64,000 bases of DNA from Cricetomys ansorgei (lineage: Eukaryota > Chordata > Mammalia > Rodentia > Nesomyidae): positions 30,766,501-30,830,500 of the forward strand of contig JAMJFZ010000239.1 of assembly GCA_026225945.1 (NCBI GenBank). The letters run 5' to 3'. A model generated the notes under the pieces. The model did not search any database and was not told the origin of the DNA. It saw nothing but the letters and a program-made list of their open reading frames with translations. Positions 47,801 to 56,545 of the stretch are shown here, piece by piece. The position numbers and the translations under genes are program-made. How positions within the stretch are numbered: the stretch's first letter is position 1; the number at the start of each line of letters is the position of its first letter.

Positions 47801-50800
47801 ATCTTCTAAAGAATGGGATTGAAAACCAGGTGTGGTGGTGCACGCCTGCAATCCCAGCACTGAGGCAGAGGGAAGCCGATGTCTCGTAGTTCAAGGCCAG
47901 CCTGATCTACATAAAGAGACCCTGGCAGAGAAGAGGAGAGGGTGGGGAGAAGAGGAAGAAGGATGAGGAGGGGGAGGAGGGAGAGGAGGTGGAAAAAGAG
48001 GAGGACGGGAGGAGAGGGAGGAAAAAGAGGAGGAGGGAGAAGACGAGCAGAGAGGTGCAAGCAAGCAAGAAGCATATGTGGCAGTCAGCAGGTAGTTAAG
48101 GGCAATGGCCCACCAGGGGAAATCAGGCTTGGCAAACAGGCAGCACAATTAGTAAATCACTAAATAACTCAGTAAGTACTTATCTAATAATTGATCTTTT
48201 CTCTTTACTCTACTTCACTGGCAGTGGAACCCCAGCCCTACCAAATCTCACTACCCACCCCACCCCCTTTTTATTCCCACAATGTCAGCAGAGGCACATA
48301 TCACTCCAATCTTAAGGACACCAAATGGCCTACATTTTCTCCATAACCCTACTTCCTGGGTTACGTGTGGGAAAGCCTTTTATGAAGCCAATTAAAATCT
48401 TTTAAAAAAAAAAAAAGTTGATTCCACGGACTCTATAAAGGAGGCTCGTGTATGTGTGTGAGTGGAAGAGCTAACTTCATAAGAAATTCCTGAAACCCAG
48501 CTCGGGCTGTGTGTTGCACACGGAGACACAGCCCCGCTGTCCCGTGTTACAGCCATGCAGAACAAAGAGCCTCTTTCCATGCCCGATGAGGCCTGGTGTG
48601 ATTCCAGTCTTAGTGCCTTCAGGAAAGGAGGTCCTGTTTTGGCATCTCGGTGGTTTATATCTTGAGAAGCCTCTGGCCTTGGACATGACTTTTATGGTCA
48701 CCTCATGAACAGTGGCTATAGTGACATGCCACTTCTGAGGCCTAGCTGGCCAAGGATGGCAATGTGGGCTTGGAGTGGGAGATGAGAAAATAGTGGCTAT
48801 CGGGAGGGAAGAAAGGGAAGTATTTTTGAGCTTGCCTATGGCAACTCCAGGAACTGCCAGAAATAACACCCGGAAGAGACTTACTAGGCAGGCAAGTCTG
48901 TCAATTTGCTTCTACTGTACAAGGACTCGCTAGTTAGCCTGAGAAGTACCAAAAGATATAATTTCCATTCCCACTCAATTTTTGACTCAAGCTTATAATT
49001 ACAGCTCTTATGAAATTTAGGTAGAAATAAAACCATAAAAATAAGCCTGGTGCTTTGAATGGGCTACACACTTTGTAGAGAACATAGTAAATTCTAGGGA
49101 TCATAATTGTGAAGCACTATAAAAAAATGACTAAATAATTATTTTGTTACTGAATTAGTATAATTTGTTGGGTGATATCGAGTGAATAACTAACATATTT
49201 GCAGTGGCAATGGAAGAATACTACGTGGATTTCCTGCTAAAGAAACTATCATAAAGAGGGTAGTTGGCAGACAACCAACTGTAGAACCTTAGATCTATTT
49301 CACACTCAACTACAGGCCTCACACACTCAGCCAAGCTTATCCTGAAATCAGCAAACGCCTCAAGTGTCCTTGAGACAGGCTGTTCTTGTCAGGCTTGAAA
49401 TGACTAATTGGTGATTGGTTGATATTGACACAGGGTCTCACTAGGTAGCCCTGGCTGGTCTGGAACTCTATGTAGACCACGATCTCACAGAGATCCTCCT
49501 GCCTCTGCCTCTGCCTCTGCCTCCCAAGTGCTACGATTAAAGGTGTGTGCCACCACACCCAGCACTGATTTTTTTTTTTTATTAAAAAAGTTATTTTGCC
49601 GGGCAGTGGTGGCACTGCACTTTAATCCCAGCACTCAGGAGGCAGAGGCAGGTGGATCTCTATGAGTTCGAGACCAGCCTGGTCTACATAGTGAGTTCCA
49701 GGACAGCCAGAGTTACAACATAGAAACCCTATCTTGAAAAACAAACAAACAAACAAACAAAAAATATATATATATATGTATATGTATACGATTTTCTATA
49801 CATATGGAAGCTTTGCATGTGTTTGTGAACCACTTGCCTGCCTGGTGCCTTAGAGGCCAGAACAGGGCACTAGATCTCCTGCAACTGAAGTTATACACAG
49901 CTGTTAGCCACCACATGGGTGCAGGGACTCAAACCCAGTTCCTCTACAAGAGCAGCTAATGATCTTAACCATTGAGTCATCTCTCTAGCCTCTATTTATT
50001 TATTTGTAATTCTGGCTATGTGGTGTCTGTGTAAAGGCACTTGTATGTGTATGCAGATGTCCACAGAAACCAGAAGAAATCAGATCCCCCAGAGCTGGAA
50101 TTACAAAAGGTTATGAGCTGCCCCATGTGGGTGCTGGGAACTGAACTCTGGTCTCTAGAAGAACAGCAAGTGTTCTTCATCACTGAATCATCTGCCTAGC
50201 TCCTGCCTTGGACCTCTTACGCCAGTCTTTATACTGGGGAATCTTCATCGACTTGGCCGAGAGTATCTCAAAGGTGCATTTTGGATTGATGATCATCCTA
50301 ATTCTTTCCCATTTCCCTTTCCTTTTTGGTTCCTTGGTTATTGATTGAGTGGGTGGTTGGGTGGGTGGATCTTTATGATTCTGTCCCATGACTGCAAGGA
50401 CTTAGCACCATGCTGACCCCTTTTGCTTTTCAAAAGTAGTCAGACCCTCACTCAGTCCAAATCTCTGTGTGTCTTCTCCTGTCTCTTCTCACAAGTATTT
50501 GACCCCCCTCAACACACCCCAACATCATCTGGTCTGTTTAATTCCTTCTTGGACTCTGCCTTTCAGAGAATTCTAAGTGCTGACACATTTTTTTATTATT
50601 ATTTAGGACTGGAAACATGACTTTTTTTTTTTTTTTTTTTTAAAGGGAAAAGGATTCAACCGAAAGCGAGAACACTCACTGTGTAAAGCATCACACGCTA
50701 ACATTTGAGGAGAAGGCACATCAGAGTCTGGAAACAATAAAAAAGCAATCGCAGAGCCTTAAGCAGGTCAACATTTCTACTATTTCTTTTACCCTTGGCC

Positions 50801-53800
50801 AAGAACAAAGTGGGTTGACTTATTCTTTGCTGCGCTGCCTTGAAGGCTTCTGGCTATCATTTCACCTATCCAATAAGTTACCCTCGGATTTGTCTCTCCT
50901 GCTGCACTGACAGGTTCTGGCAAGGAGTTCATATATTAGCCAAACTTTACCATTGAACTAGCCCCGTGACTCGAACTTTGTTGTGGAAGTTTATTTTTAG
51001 TTGTGTTTCAAATAATTGTTTTGCGCACTGTTGGAAAAAGGGATGCATAGGAATTGGCTTTTATTATTGTCTGCAGATGTTGGATTTCTGTTGGGGATGT
51101 TTGATTGCTTATGACCTGCACCTGAGGAGTTCTGAATCAATAAAACACCTGAGCTTGGATGCTCAGAGTTCCACTGTCAATCAAGTATGGCGCTGGCCAG
51201 GCTAGTGGCTCGCTTTGCGGAGGTCTGGCAGAGTTTACACCTATGAAGATACCTCGTGTCTCCTTGCTGAACTGACACTGTAGGCATACAACAACAGAAC
51301 TTAGTTCTGCTTTTTCTTCCTGCCCCTCCTTATGGCTGCTGCTTTTTCAGTTGACCTATAACCTCTCTGATTCCTCCTAACGAGTAAATGAATGCAGAGT
51401 CAATGTATCAAAGTAAAAATTCAACAGTTAGAATCAGAAAAACTAACAGCCAATTTTGTTTATCATTCTCAAGTCGCCCCCACCCCAACTCCCTCTCTCT
51501 CTTAACTGAGACAGAGTAGTATCACTATGTAGTTTTAGCTGTCCCAGAACTCACTATATAAAGCAAGTTGGCCTTGAACTCACAGAGTTCCTTCCATAGT
51601 TGAACCCAACCTGGAGAGCACCTTGACTATAGCTTTATGGGGGACCCTGAATGGCATGGGTAAGCCATGTCCAAACTATCGTCCCACAGAGGCAATAGGT
51701 ATGTGTTGTGCTAAGCCACTAAGACTAAGAGTGTGGTAACTTACAATATAGCAATAGCTAAGAAACACAAGTATATCTGGAACAGAATTATTCTGATTGA
51801 ATTCCTGGAGCCCTTTACCTGATTACAAAATGAAGGTCTGTACTTACTTGGAATGAACTTAACATGCACAAATCCAGTGGTTCCCTTCAATGTTATACAG
51901 GGTTCACTGCTAATTGAAATAGGGAATGTCACGTTATCTAAAAGGAATAAGGAAACGTGTTAGCACGTTATTGTAAATAACTTTCAATACATAGAGCATT
52001 CTGAATATCAGCCTCCAAAAGATGCTTTTTATGTTAAAATTGTATAATGAGTATAATTGATGGTCGTTAAAAATACATGTCTCCAGAAGAATGACAGTTG
52101 TAGGACGTATGGTCACAGTCGAGTAAGAGGACTAGGTTTATCCCCCAAGTACGGAGTACACGGGTCAAAAGCCAGAAACTAATGAAAAGACTCCAGTACC
52201 TGGAAACACTCCAACTGTGCTCACCAGTATCACCAGGAAGATCTAGGACATCCTCTCTTCAGAGACCCCTACCCCAGCACACCACCATACAATTAGGAAG
52301 GCTTCCCAACTCCCAGTCTCCCCTGCATGCGGATCTCCCTAACTTTTCCAGTCTAGGACTGAATCCCAGGCTGTACGTCTTGGAATTTGGATAGTCTGGC
52401 ACAGTCTGGCTACACAGCGACGAAGGAAAGCTGCGGTCTGAGTTGATAGACTTCCTGGTTCTTCCCTCTGCTCAGCGTGTTCAAAGACGGAAACTCCCAG
52501 ATGTCAGGTTTTGCATGGTAAGAGAAAGAATTGATACAGTCTTCTAGCACCTCCAATTCTCCAGGGATCCAAAAGTAATTAATATGCATCTCACTAATCC
52601 TGGAGTGTGGGTGACCCAATCTATCTACCCAGGATAGAAGATGTTGATAGGATTGGTAGGTGCCTGTTCAACATGAACTCGAGCTGGGTGAGGGATGTAG
52701 CTCATTGTTAAAATGCATGCCTAGCCAGCACAGTTCAGGCCCTAGTACCACTAAATAAATGTGTGAAAAGTAAATAAATATATTCAAGTGAGTCAGCCTG
52801 ACTCTTTACGACAAACAATTTATTTATCTGTTCACTTTTGTTTTGGGAGACACAATCTTCCCCTCTAGCCCAGAATGGCCTAGTGCTCACTATGTAGACC
52901 AGGCTGGCCTCAAAACTGCAACAATCTTCCTGCCTTGACCTCATGAATGCTAGAATTAGAAGCATGAAATGCCTAGCCCAAGTAGGAGTTTTGATGGCCC
53001 TTAAAAGGTTACCATATAAGCCAGACATGGTGGCATATCCTATAATCTTAGAACTCTAGGGTCTGAGTTGGGAAAATCTCCATGAATTTTAAGGGTAGTC
53101 TGGGTTCGCCTGCACTACAGAGTGAGTTGTAGGTCAGCTTGGGTTACAGTGAAACCCTGCTTCAAAAAACAAACAAGAACAAAATGGCCCACTTCTTAAT
53201 GCTATTACAATGACCAATAGAACTAGGCGGTGGTGGTGCACACCTTTGATCCCAGCACTCTGGAGGCAGAAGCAGGTGGATCTCTGTGAGTTCCAGGCCA
53301 GCCTGATCTACAGAGTGAGTTCTGGGACAGCCAGGGCTATTATTACATAGAAAAACCCTGTCTCCGGAAAACAAACAAATGACAAATATATTTTGACATG
53401 AGTTTGGCAGAGGATACACATTCAAAAACCATAGCACCTCTTCAGTAAGCCAAGGAGCATCCAACTGTGCCAGAATCTTACTTTTTGAATTCCAGATTAG
53501 TCCAAAATAAATGTTGCTTGCTTAAGCCCCTCAAGCTATAGTGATGTGATGATAAGACCAGCCAAAATAACCAAGCCTGCCCAGATAAGAATTTATCTCC
53601 TCTCCTTCTTGGAATTGTCCTCTCATTCAGGACTAAATCAGGCATCCTTGTCACCAACACTAGCACACCAGTTCTGGAGAGATCGATGCTTTCTGATGTG
53701 TCTTTGTCTTAGTGTCTCCTCCCGGGCAGAGGCGTGGTGATGCTCTGACACGGTAGCCTGCAGGATCACAGGATAGAGACCCTTGTTGTTTTCTTCAGGC

Positions 53801-54339
53801 CTTGTGCCAAGGGATCCAGGAAAGGTCTGCAGGATTTACCGGTATTTCAGAGCAAGAGTTCAGGTTCTACCTCAGAAAGTCTCGCCAAAAGACAAAGGAA
53901 GCCAGGTGTCATAGCCCAGACCTTTAGTTCCAGCACTCAGGAAGAAGGGGCAGGTGGGTCTCTGTGACTCTGAGGCCAGGCTGGTCTACATAGCAAGTTC
54001 TAGGACAGCCAGGGCTACATAGCGATACTCAAAAACCAACCAAACACAAAGGGAACTAAGTTGTGACTAAAAGAGCAAAGCTGAATAGTATTCATTATAT
54101 ATATGAATATATATATAATAGGCATATGAAGAGTCACCATGTAGTACCAAAAGAGGTGGACTACGGTATGCATAGATGCTCAGTGGTTACGGACACTGGC
54201 AGAGGACCCAGGTTCAATTCAATATCCAGCACCCACATCAGGCAGCTCATAATAGCCTGTAACTCCCGTTCCAGGAAATCTGATGCCCTCTTCTGGCCTC
54301 TGAGAGGATCAGCATCATGTAGAACACATATATGCCCAG

Positions 54340-54380
<41 letters not shown>

Positions 54381-55807
54381 TAAATAAATTGACAAAGTAG
54401 GAGGCTGGAAAGGAGAGGAAAACCAACATTAGCAGACTGGGAGCTTCCTAATGTCCCAGAAGTGAACAGCTATTAGCCTTGATCAGAGTGCTTCACAAGC
54501 CAGTCTCCCGAAATAACCAGGCTGAACTGCTGTGATTACACAGGCTTCTTTCTCCACCCCCGAACTCCTCAGTCCTGCAGTTCTCAAAGTACACTTCTAA
54601 AATCCCTGTTCCACTTCCAGAGGATTAGGCTGCATCCTGCTTTTCAGAGAACTGGTGTTTTTGAGGGCATCACCGTCCAACCATCAAGATATTGCTAGAG
54701 GGGGCAGAAAATGGACAACCAACCAACTGATCAACAGAAAGAGGAAACAAACCCAAACAACTACCAAGGCCTGGGCTAGGTCTTCAGATCCCAGGCATCT
54801 GCTAATGAGAAGTTGTGGGGTGGTGACAACATTAACTCTGAACCAATAACATCAGAGTTTAGCTCAACTGAAGAATATCTGCAGTTCCAGCACTTGCTGC
54901 ACTTGAAGCAAGAGGGAGCATGGCTTTGAAGCCAGCATAGGCTATACAGTGAGTTCCAGGCAGCCTATGGCACAGAATGAGGCTCTACCTCAAGAATAAA
55001 CAAATAAGAGGCAGAGGCAGGTGGATCTCTACTCATCTCAGGCCAGTCTGGTCTATATACCAAGTTCCAGGACAGCCAGAGCTATATACTGATACCCTAA
55101 TAATAAAATAAGTTGTGTGTGCGATGCATGCCTTTAATCCCAGGAGGTATAGGCAGGAAGATCTCTGTGATTTCCAGGCCAACCATGGCTACATAGTGAG
55201 ACCCTGTCTCAAAACAGACACAGATATACAGTAATAATACTAATTACTGCATAAATCCAAAATCAATGTTACCTTGTCTATATTCTTAAATCCAGCAAGC
55301 CTCACAAAGTGAATTCTAAAATCACTTTCATTTTGCAACTAAAAAAAGGGAGGCACAGAAAATCTAAGTACTTTGCTCAAGGTCACACAGTTGGTGAAGG
55401 AGAGACCAGGCTTACATCCCAACAAGAGAGATGCTTACAAGAGCCCCCTACGACAAAAACTCAGCAGAAGCAGCTGTGGTTCCGCCTTCTCAGGAGGAGG
55501 AGGAGAGTTTGATACACGATCCACACCCGGAAGTGGTCCGCATTGCTCAACCTCCATCCCCACCCCCACCCCCACCCCCACCCCAGACCGCAGCAGCCCC
55601 ACATCGGGAAGCACAGCAGAGCAGCCTCGGGGTCTGTGAAAACTTTCTCTCCAAATAGTTGGCGCTGCAGTTTAATTTGTTGCCGGGCCACTTACCACAG
55701 TAACTGTAGGAAATGGTTGCATCGGTGGAGTTGCAGATCCACAGTTGCTCCTCGGATCCAGTAACTATGGGAGAAAGCAGGATAGAGACGACAATAAACG
55801 GCAACAT
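38701..55807 (-). CDS. Ly96: Ly96 (MD-2), TLR4 co-receptor, complete in five coding exons
   Basis: Secreted glycoprotein that binds the lipid A part of LPS in a hydrophobic beta-cup pocket and associates with TLR4 at the cell surface (family knowledge). Joining exons 55807-55696, 51937-51848, 47481-47353, 41128-41076 and 38808-38701 gives 492 bases: 163 codons plus TGA, with no frameshift. Residues 1-16/18 form a hydrophobic signal peptide. Cysteines fall at 25, 37, 51, 95, 105, 133 and 148, the positions of human MD-2. The pocket-lip Phe126, Arg90, Lys128 and Arg132 are kept. Every intron is GT-AG. Mouse and human proteins are 160 residues; here the C terminus runs three residues longer. Introns are 3758, 4366, 6224 and 2267 bp. 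The identification is close to certain from protein similarity, exon phases and the Tmem70 neighbour. Transcript ends are not determined. Confidence 0.97.
38890..39034 (-). repeat. B1 SINE in Ly96 intron 4
   Basis: TCGAGACAGGCTCTCACTATGTAGCC...GATTGCTGGGATTAAAGGC, parallel to the gene. Confidence 0.9.
39080..39410 (-). repeat. ID- and B3-like antisense pieces in Ly96 intron 4
   Basis: GGATCAAACCCAGAGCCTGATG (39095-39165) is a reversed ID head. 39225-39395 carries AGGTCAGAGGACAACTTATGGGAG of a reversed SINE. Confidence 0.6.
39460..39625 (-). repeat. B1 SINE in Ly96 intron 4
   Basis: GAGACAGGTTTCCCCGTGTAGC...CCGAGTGCTGGGATCAAAGG. Confidence 0.9.
39925..40138 (-). repeat. B2/B3-type SINE in Ly96 intron 4
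   Basis: Antisense copy with ACAGCTGTGAGCCACCATGTGGGTGCTGGGAA and TTAATCACTGAGCCATCTTTC. Confidence 0.85.
40483..41024 (+). mobile_element. MaLR-type solo LTR in Ly96 intron 4, with nested B1
   Basis: Starts TGTGGTTTGAATAAG and ends CTGACTAAGAGA. Flanks ACACA and ATACA fit a 5-bp target duplication with one change. Opposite to the gene. It contains the B1 at 40812-40968 and ends 51 bp from exon 4. Confidence 0.85.
40812..40968 (+). mobile_element. B1 SINE nested in the LTR, perfect 12-bp target duplication
   Basis: AAGAGTTGCTGT occurs at 40800-40811 and again at 40969-40980 after the A-tail, so the B1 went into the LTR and is fairly recent. Confidence 0.95.
41076..41128 (-). CDS. Ly96: Ly96 coding exon 4
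   Basis: Acceptor TTTTCAG ends at 41129 and donor AAG|GTATTG starts at 41075. The 53 bases encode Glu111 (split) to Lys128, including the mobile lip of the lipid pocket (Phe119, Phe121, Arg122, Leu125, Phe126, Lys128). Residue 114 is Asp, so the usual second N-glycosylation site is absent. A MaLR-type LTR ends only 51 bp past this exon inside intron 4. Confidence 0.95.
41520..41600 (-). repeat. ID-like antisense piece in Ly96 intron 3
   Basis: GGACTGACCCTGGGCTTCAGGCATGCCTGGCACAATACCATC is a reversed ID head. Confidence 0.55.
41846..42122 (+). repeat. TG-rich minisatellite in Ly96 intron 3
   Basis: About 275 bp of TGTGTGTG blocks separated by AAGTGTG, AAATGTG and CAAGTCTG spacers. Cys/Val-rich and Thr/His-rich frames here are artefacts. 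Confidence 0.9.
42123..42365 (-). repeat. Antisense B3-like and B1 pieces in Ly96 intron 3
   Basis: GTGAAACTCAGGCCATCAGGC...GTGAACCATCTCACCGAC is at 42150-42277. 42278-42365 has CTGGATCTCACTGTGTAGCCCAAGCTGGCC. Confidence 0.7.
42843..43082 (+). repeat. Full-length B3-type SINE in Ly96 intron 3
   Basis: GGGGCTAGAGAGGGATGGCTCAGCAGTTAAGGGC head with pol III boxes, GGGTTCAATTCCCAGCACCC, and an A-rich end. Confidence 0.9.
43290..43490 (+). repeat. MIR in Ly96 intron 3
   Basis: TTTTACCATCGAGGAAAAGGAGCCTGAGA and TCTCACCCAGGTCTTTGTGG fit the MIR core and right end. Confidence 0.55.
43893..44456 (+). repeat. Three head-to-tail B1 SINEs in Ly96 intron 3
   Basis: Copies at about 43893-44046, 44159-44300 and 44316-44456, all opposite to the gene (TTAATTCCAACACTCAGGAGG; CGGGCAGTGGTGGCTCAC; GCGGAGGCAGGCAGATC). 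Confidence 0.85.
44450..44545 (+). repeat. (GAAA/GGGA)n purine tract
   Basis: About 90 bp of purines grown from the B1 A-tail. Confidence 0.85.
44565..45065 (+). mobile_element. L1 3' UTR fragment in Ly96 intron 3
   Basis: GATCACAGCGGAAGAGGG, GAGTGCATTTCCTAGAAATGTCAG, CAACACCAACAGTCTTGCTAA, CTAGACAAAGAACTACATGC and ACATTATATAGACTGAG follow a rodent L1 3' UTR in order. Opposite to the gene; no intact frame. Confidence 0.8.
45066..45740. other. Ly96 intron 3, nothing recognised
   Basis: AT-rich from 45480. No repeat named. Confidence 0.4.
45740..46140 (+). repeat. ID-like and B1-type SINEs in Ly96 intron 3
   Basis: AGATCAGCAGTAGAACAGTTGCC at 45745-45800. 45882-46015 is a B1 (AGGCGGTTGTGGGGCACACC...AAGTCCCCGTCTCAAAA). 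An older B1-like end runs to 46135. Confidence 0.75.
46480..47070 (-). repeat. LTR-like element with AACTGTCCTCT repeats and an (AT)n core
   Basis: (CT)n at 46481-46496. From 46725 to 46960 variants of CTCTTAACTAACTGTC recur around an (AT)n at 46770-46817. The layout resembles the 23.4-kb element. Strand and family uncertain. Confidence 0.45.
47353..47481 (-). CDS. Ly96: Ly96 coding exon 3
   Basis: Acceptor CTAAG ends at 47482 and donor G|GTAAGC starts at 47352. The 129 bases encode Arg68 (split codon) through Gly110 and the first base of codon 111. Cys95 and Cys105, which form the known intramolecular bridge, bound a loop with Asp99-Asp100-Gln101-Tyr102. This loop contacts TLR4 in the known structures. 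Residue 104 is Leu where mouse and human have Phe. Asn77-Leu-Ser is a further sequon. Confidence 0.95.
47826..48055 (+). repeat. B1 followed by a purine tract in Ly96 intron 2-3 region
   Basis: B1 at 47826-47930 (CCAGGTGTGGTGGTGCACGCC), then about 120 bp of GGA/GAA-rich purines. In intron 2. Confidence 0.85.
48056..49410. other. Ly96 intron 2, nothing recognised
   Basis: 1.35 kb without a named element; an A run is at about 48404-48416. The 130-codon minus frame at 48477-48869 shows no domain. Confidence 0.4.
49418..49565 (-). repeat. B1 SINE, left arm of an inverted pair in Ly96 intron 2
   Basis: ACAGGGTCTCACTAGGTAGCC...CTACGATTAAAGGTGTGTGCC, with an expanded CTCTGC hexamer (about four units). 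Confidence 0.9.
49599..49775 (+). repeat. B1 SINE, right arm of the inverted pair
   Basis: GCCGGGCAGTGGTGGCACTG...GAAACCCTATCTTG, then (AAAC)n and (TA)n. Only about 34 bp separate it from the antisense B1. Confidence 0.9.
49780..50205 (-). repeat. Two tandem antisense B2/B3-type SINEs in Ly96 intron 2
   Basis: First ends CATTGAGTCATCTCTCTAGCC near 49990; second ends CACTGAATCATCTGCCTAGC near 50205. Confidence 0.85.
50206..51500. other. Ly96 intron 2, nothing recognised
   Basis: Only a poly(T) of about 20 at 50622-50642. Confidence 0.4.
51504..51775 (+). repeat. B1 fragment and MLT1-like LTR end next to Ly96 exon 2
   Basis: 51504-51588 is an antisense B1 piece. 51600-51770 ends with GCTAAGCCACTAAGACTAAGAGTGTGG...AGCAATAGCTAAGAAACA, typical of MLT1-class LTR ends. 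It stops about 75 bp from the exon 2 donor. Confidence 0.6.
51848..51937 (-). CDS. Ly96: Ly96 coding exon 2
   Basis: Acceptor TTTTAG ends at 51938 and donor A|GTAAGTA starts at 51847. The 90 bases encode the end of codon 38 (Asp) through the first base of codon 68, including the conserved PISISSEPC core with Cys51. Asn39-Val-Thr is an extra N-glycosylation sequon. Length divisible by three and matching phases mean that skipping this exon would keep the reading frame and turn residue 38 into Gly. Confidence 0.96.
52000..52690. other. Ly96 intron 1, nothing recognised
   Basis: No element named between exon 2 and the ID piece at 52.69 kb. Confidence 0.4.
52690..52990. repeat. ID-like (+) and B1 (-) SINEs in Ly96 intron 1
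   Basis: GGATGTAGCTCATTGTTAAAATGC at 52692-52765. 52845-52980 is an antisense B1 (AGTGCTCACTATGTAGACCAGGCTGGCC). Confidence 0.75.
53020..53387 (+). repeat. Two B1 SINEs in Ly96 intron 1
   Basis: Copies at 53020-53170 (CCAGACATGGTGGCATATCC) and 53223-53387 (GGCGGTGGTGGTGCACACC). Both face opposite to the gene and to the B1 just before them. Confidence 0.85.
53388..53900. other. Ly96 intron 1, nothing recognised
   Basis: No element named. Confidence 0.4.
53904..54385 (+). repeat. B1 and B3-type SINE with (CA)n in Ly96 intron 1
   Basis: B1 at 53904-54040. B3-type at 54170-54340 (GGACCCAGGTTCAATTC, CCCTCTTCTGGCCTCTGAGAGG), followed by (CA)n to 54379. Confidence 0.85.
54386..54865. other. Ly96 intron 1, nothing recognised
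   Basis: No element named. Confidence 0.4.
54870..55217 (+). repeat. Three B1-like pieces head to tail in Ly96 intron 1
   Basis: About 54870-54995 (old), 55005-55100 (left end missing) and 55113-55217. Confidence 0.75.
55310..55432 (+). repeat. MIR in Ly96 intron 1
   Basis: TTTTGCAACTAAAAAAAGGGAGGCACAGA, GCTCAAGGTCACACAGTTGG and GAGACCAGGCTTACA: a clear MIR core. Confidence 0.8.
55558..55584 (-). other. G-quadruplex-type G5T run in Ly96 intron 1
   Basis: On the gene's coding strand five runs of four or five G are separated by single T. It starts 112 bp after the exon 1 donor. Such runs can fold into a G-quadruplex in DNA and in the nascent RNA. Confidence 0.85.
55696..55807 (-). CDS. Ly96: Ly96 coding exon 1 (start codon, signal peptide)
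   Basis: The ATG is at 55807-55805, with A at -3 (acceptable Kozak context). It encodes residues 1-37 plus the first base of codon 38. The leader (MLPFI...) is the family's usual start. Cys25 and Cys37 lie here, and Asn26-Ser-Thr is the conserved first N-glycosylation sequon. The donor is G|GTAAGT at 55695, phase 1. A G-rich run follows 112 bp into the intron. Confidence 0.96.
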
Positions 55808-55990
55808 GATTTAATATCTCCAACACTTTAAACACACAGGGAGATCATCGGACTCGACAGTAAGGACAGATTTAACTTAGTCACCAGTCATGTGATTTTG
55901 AAGTTCCCATCCAACTGTTTCCTCTTTTTACTTGCATGTGTGACTTGCATTTATTTGTTTTAATATCTGAGCACTTCCTGCAAGGCAAGA
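55808..55990 (-). promoter_or_regulatory. Likely Ly96 5' UTR and proximal promoter
   Basis: Directly upstream of the Ly96 ATG. Seen on the minus strand: GCAGGAAGTG (ETS core, 55981-55972), AAAAAGAGGAAA (PU.1-like, 55929-55918), TCACATGA (M-box/E-box, 55895-55888) and TGACTAA (AP-1-like, 55883-55877). There is no CpG island and no clear TATA box. PU.1, MITF/TFE and AP-1 are typical myeloid regulators, which suits MD-2 expression in macrophages; binding is inferred only from the motifs, and the start site is unknown. Confidence 0.5.
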
Positions 55991-56105
55991 GAGGGGGAAA
56001 AAAAAAAAAGACTTAGAAAATACTGTTTCTAAACACTTACTGTAAAGTAAAGTAACTAGCACTTTAAAACATAGCAAAATTTTAGTGAGACCAACTGTCT
56101 TAAAA
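55991..56105. other. A-rich DNA upstream of the Ly96 promoter
   Basis: A run of about 13 at 55997-56009; no element named. Confidence 0.4.
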
Positions 56106-56109
56106 GAAA

Positions 56110-56236
56110 GTCAGTCAGGCCTAACTAGCCTACACCCTTAAAAGCAGGCAGATCTCTGTGTTCGAGGCCAGCCAGGTCTACATAGGGAATCCCAGGACAG
56201 TCAAAGCTGCATAAAGACCCTGTCTCAAAAAAGAAA
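56110..56236 (+). repeat. B1-like SINE
   Basis: GGCAGATCTCTGTGTTCGAGGCCAGCC...GACCCTGTCTCAAAA, 5' part replaced. Confidence 0.75.
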
Positions 56237-56510
56237 GTTCATTTGTCTCTTCTTAGACTTAAAAGGAGATACACTACTTCTCTGTGCACATGCTGTTCTC
56301 TCCCATCTGGCTTAGAAAGCTGCATCTGCGAGAGCTATGTGAGCTGATCAGTCTCCCATAAACTATTTCTACCCAACAATAAACAGGTTCAACCACCAAA
56401 TAGCCAGGCTAGATTATACCCTCAGACCCGGGATGTCAGCTGACGTTCCCAGCTAGGACCTCACCAGTTTTGAGAATACACTCAAAAGGAAGTTGAGCTT
56501 GATGCAATAG

Positions 56511-56545
56511 TGTTGGTTGGGTTGGGTTGGGTTGATTTGGATTGG
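56511..56545 (+). repeat. (GGGTT)n tract
   Basis: Four GGTT/GGGTT units; G-rich on the plus strand. Confidence 0.75.

Noticed and set aside
48477..48869. 130-codon minus-strand frame in Ly96 intron 2
   Set aside because: No domain, no similarity I recognise, no splice-site context.
55373..55764. Several overlapping plus-strand frames with Pro-rich stretches at Ly96 exon 1
   Set aside because: They are antisense shadows of exon 1 and the CCCCCA run.
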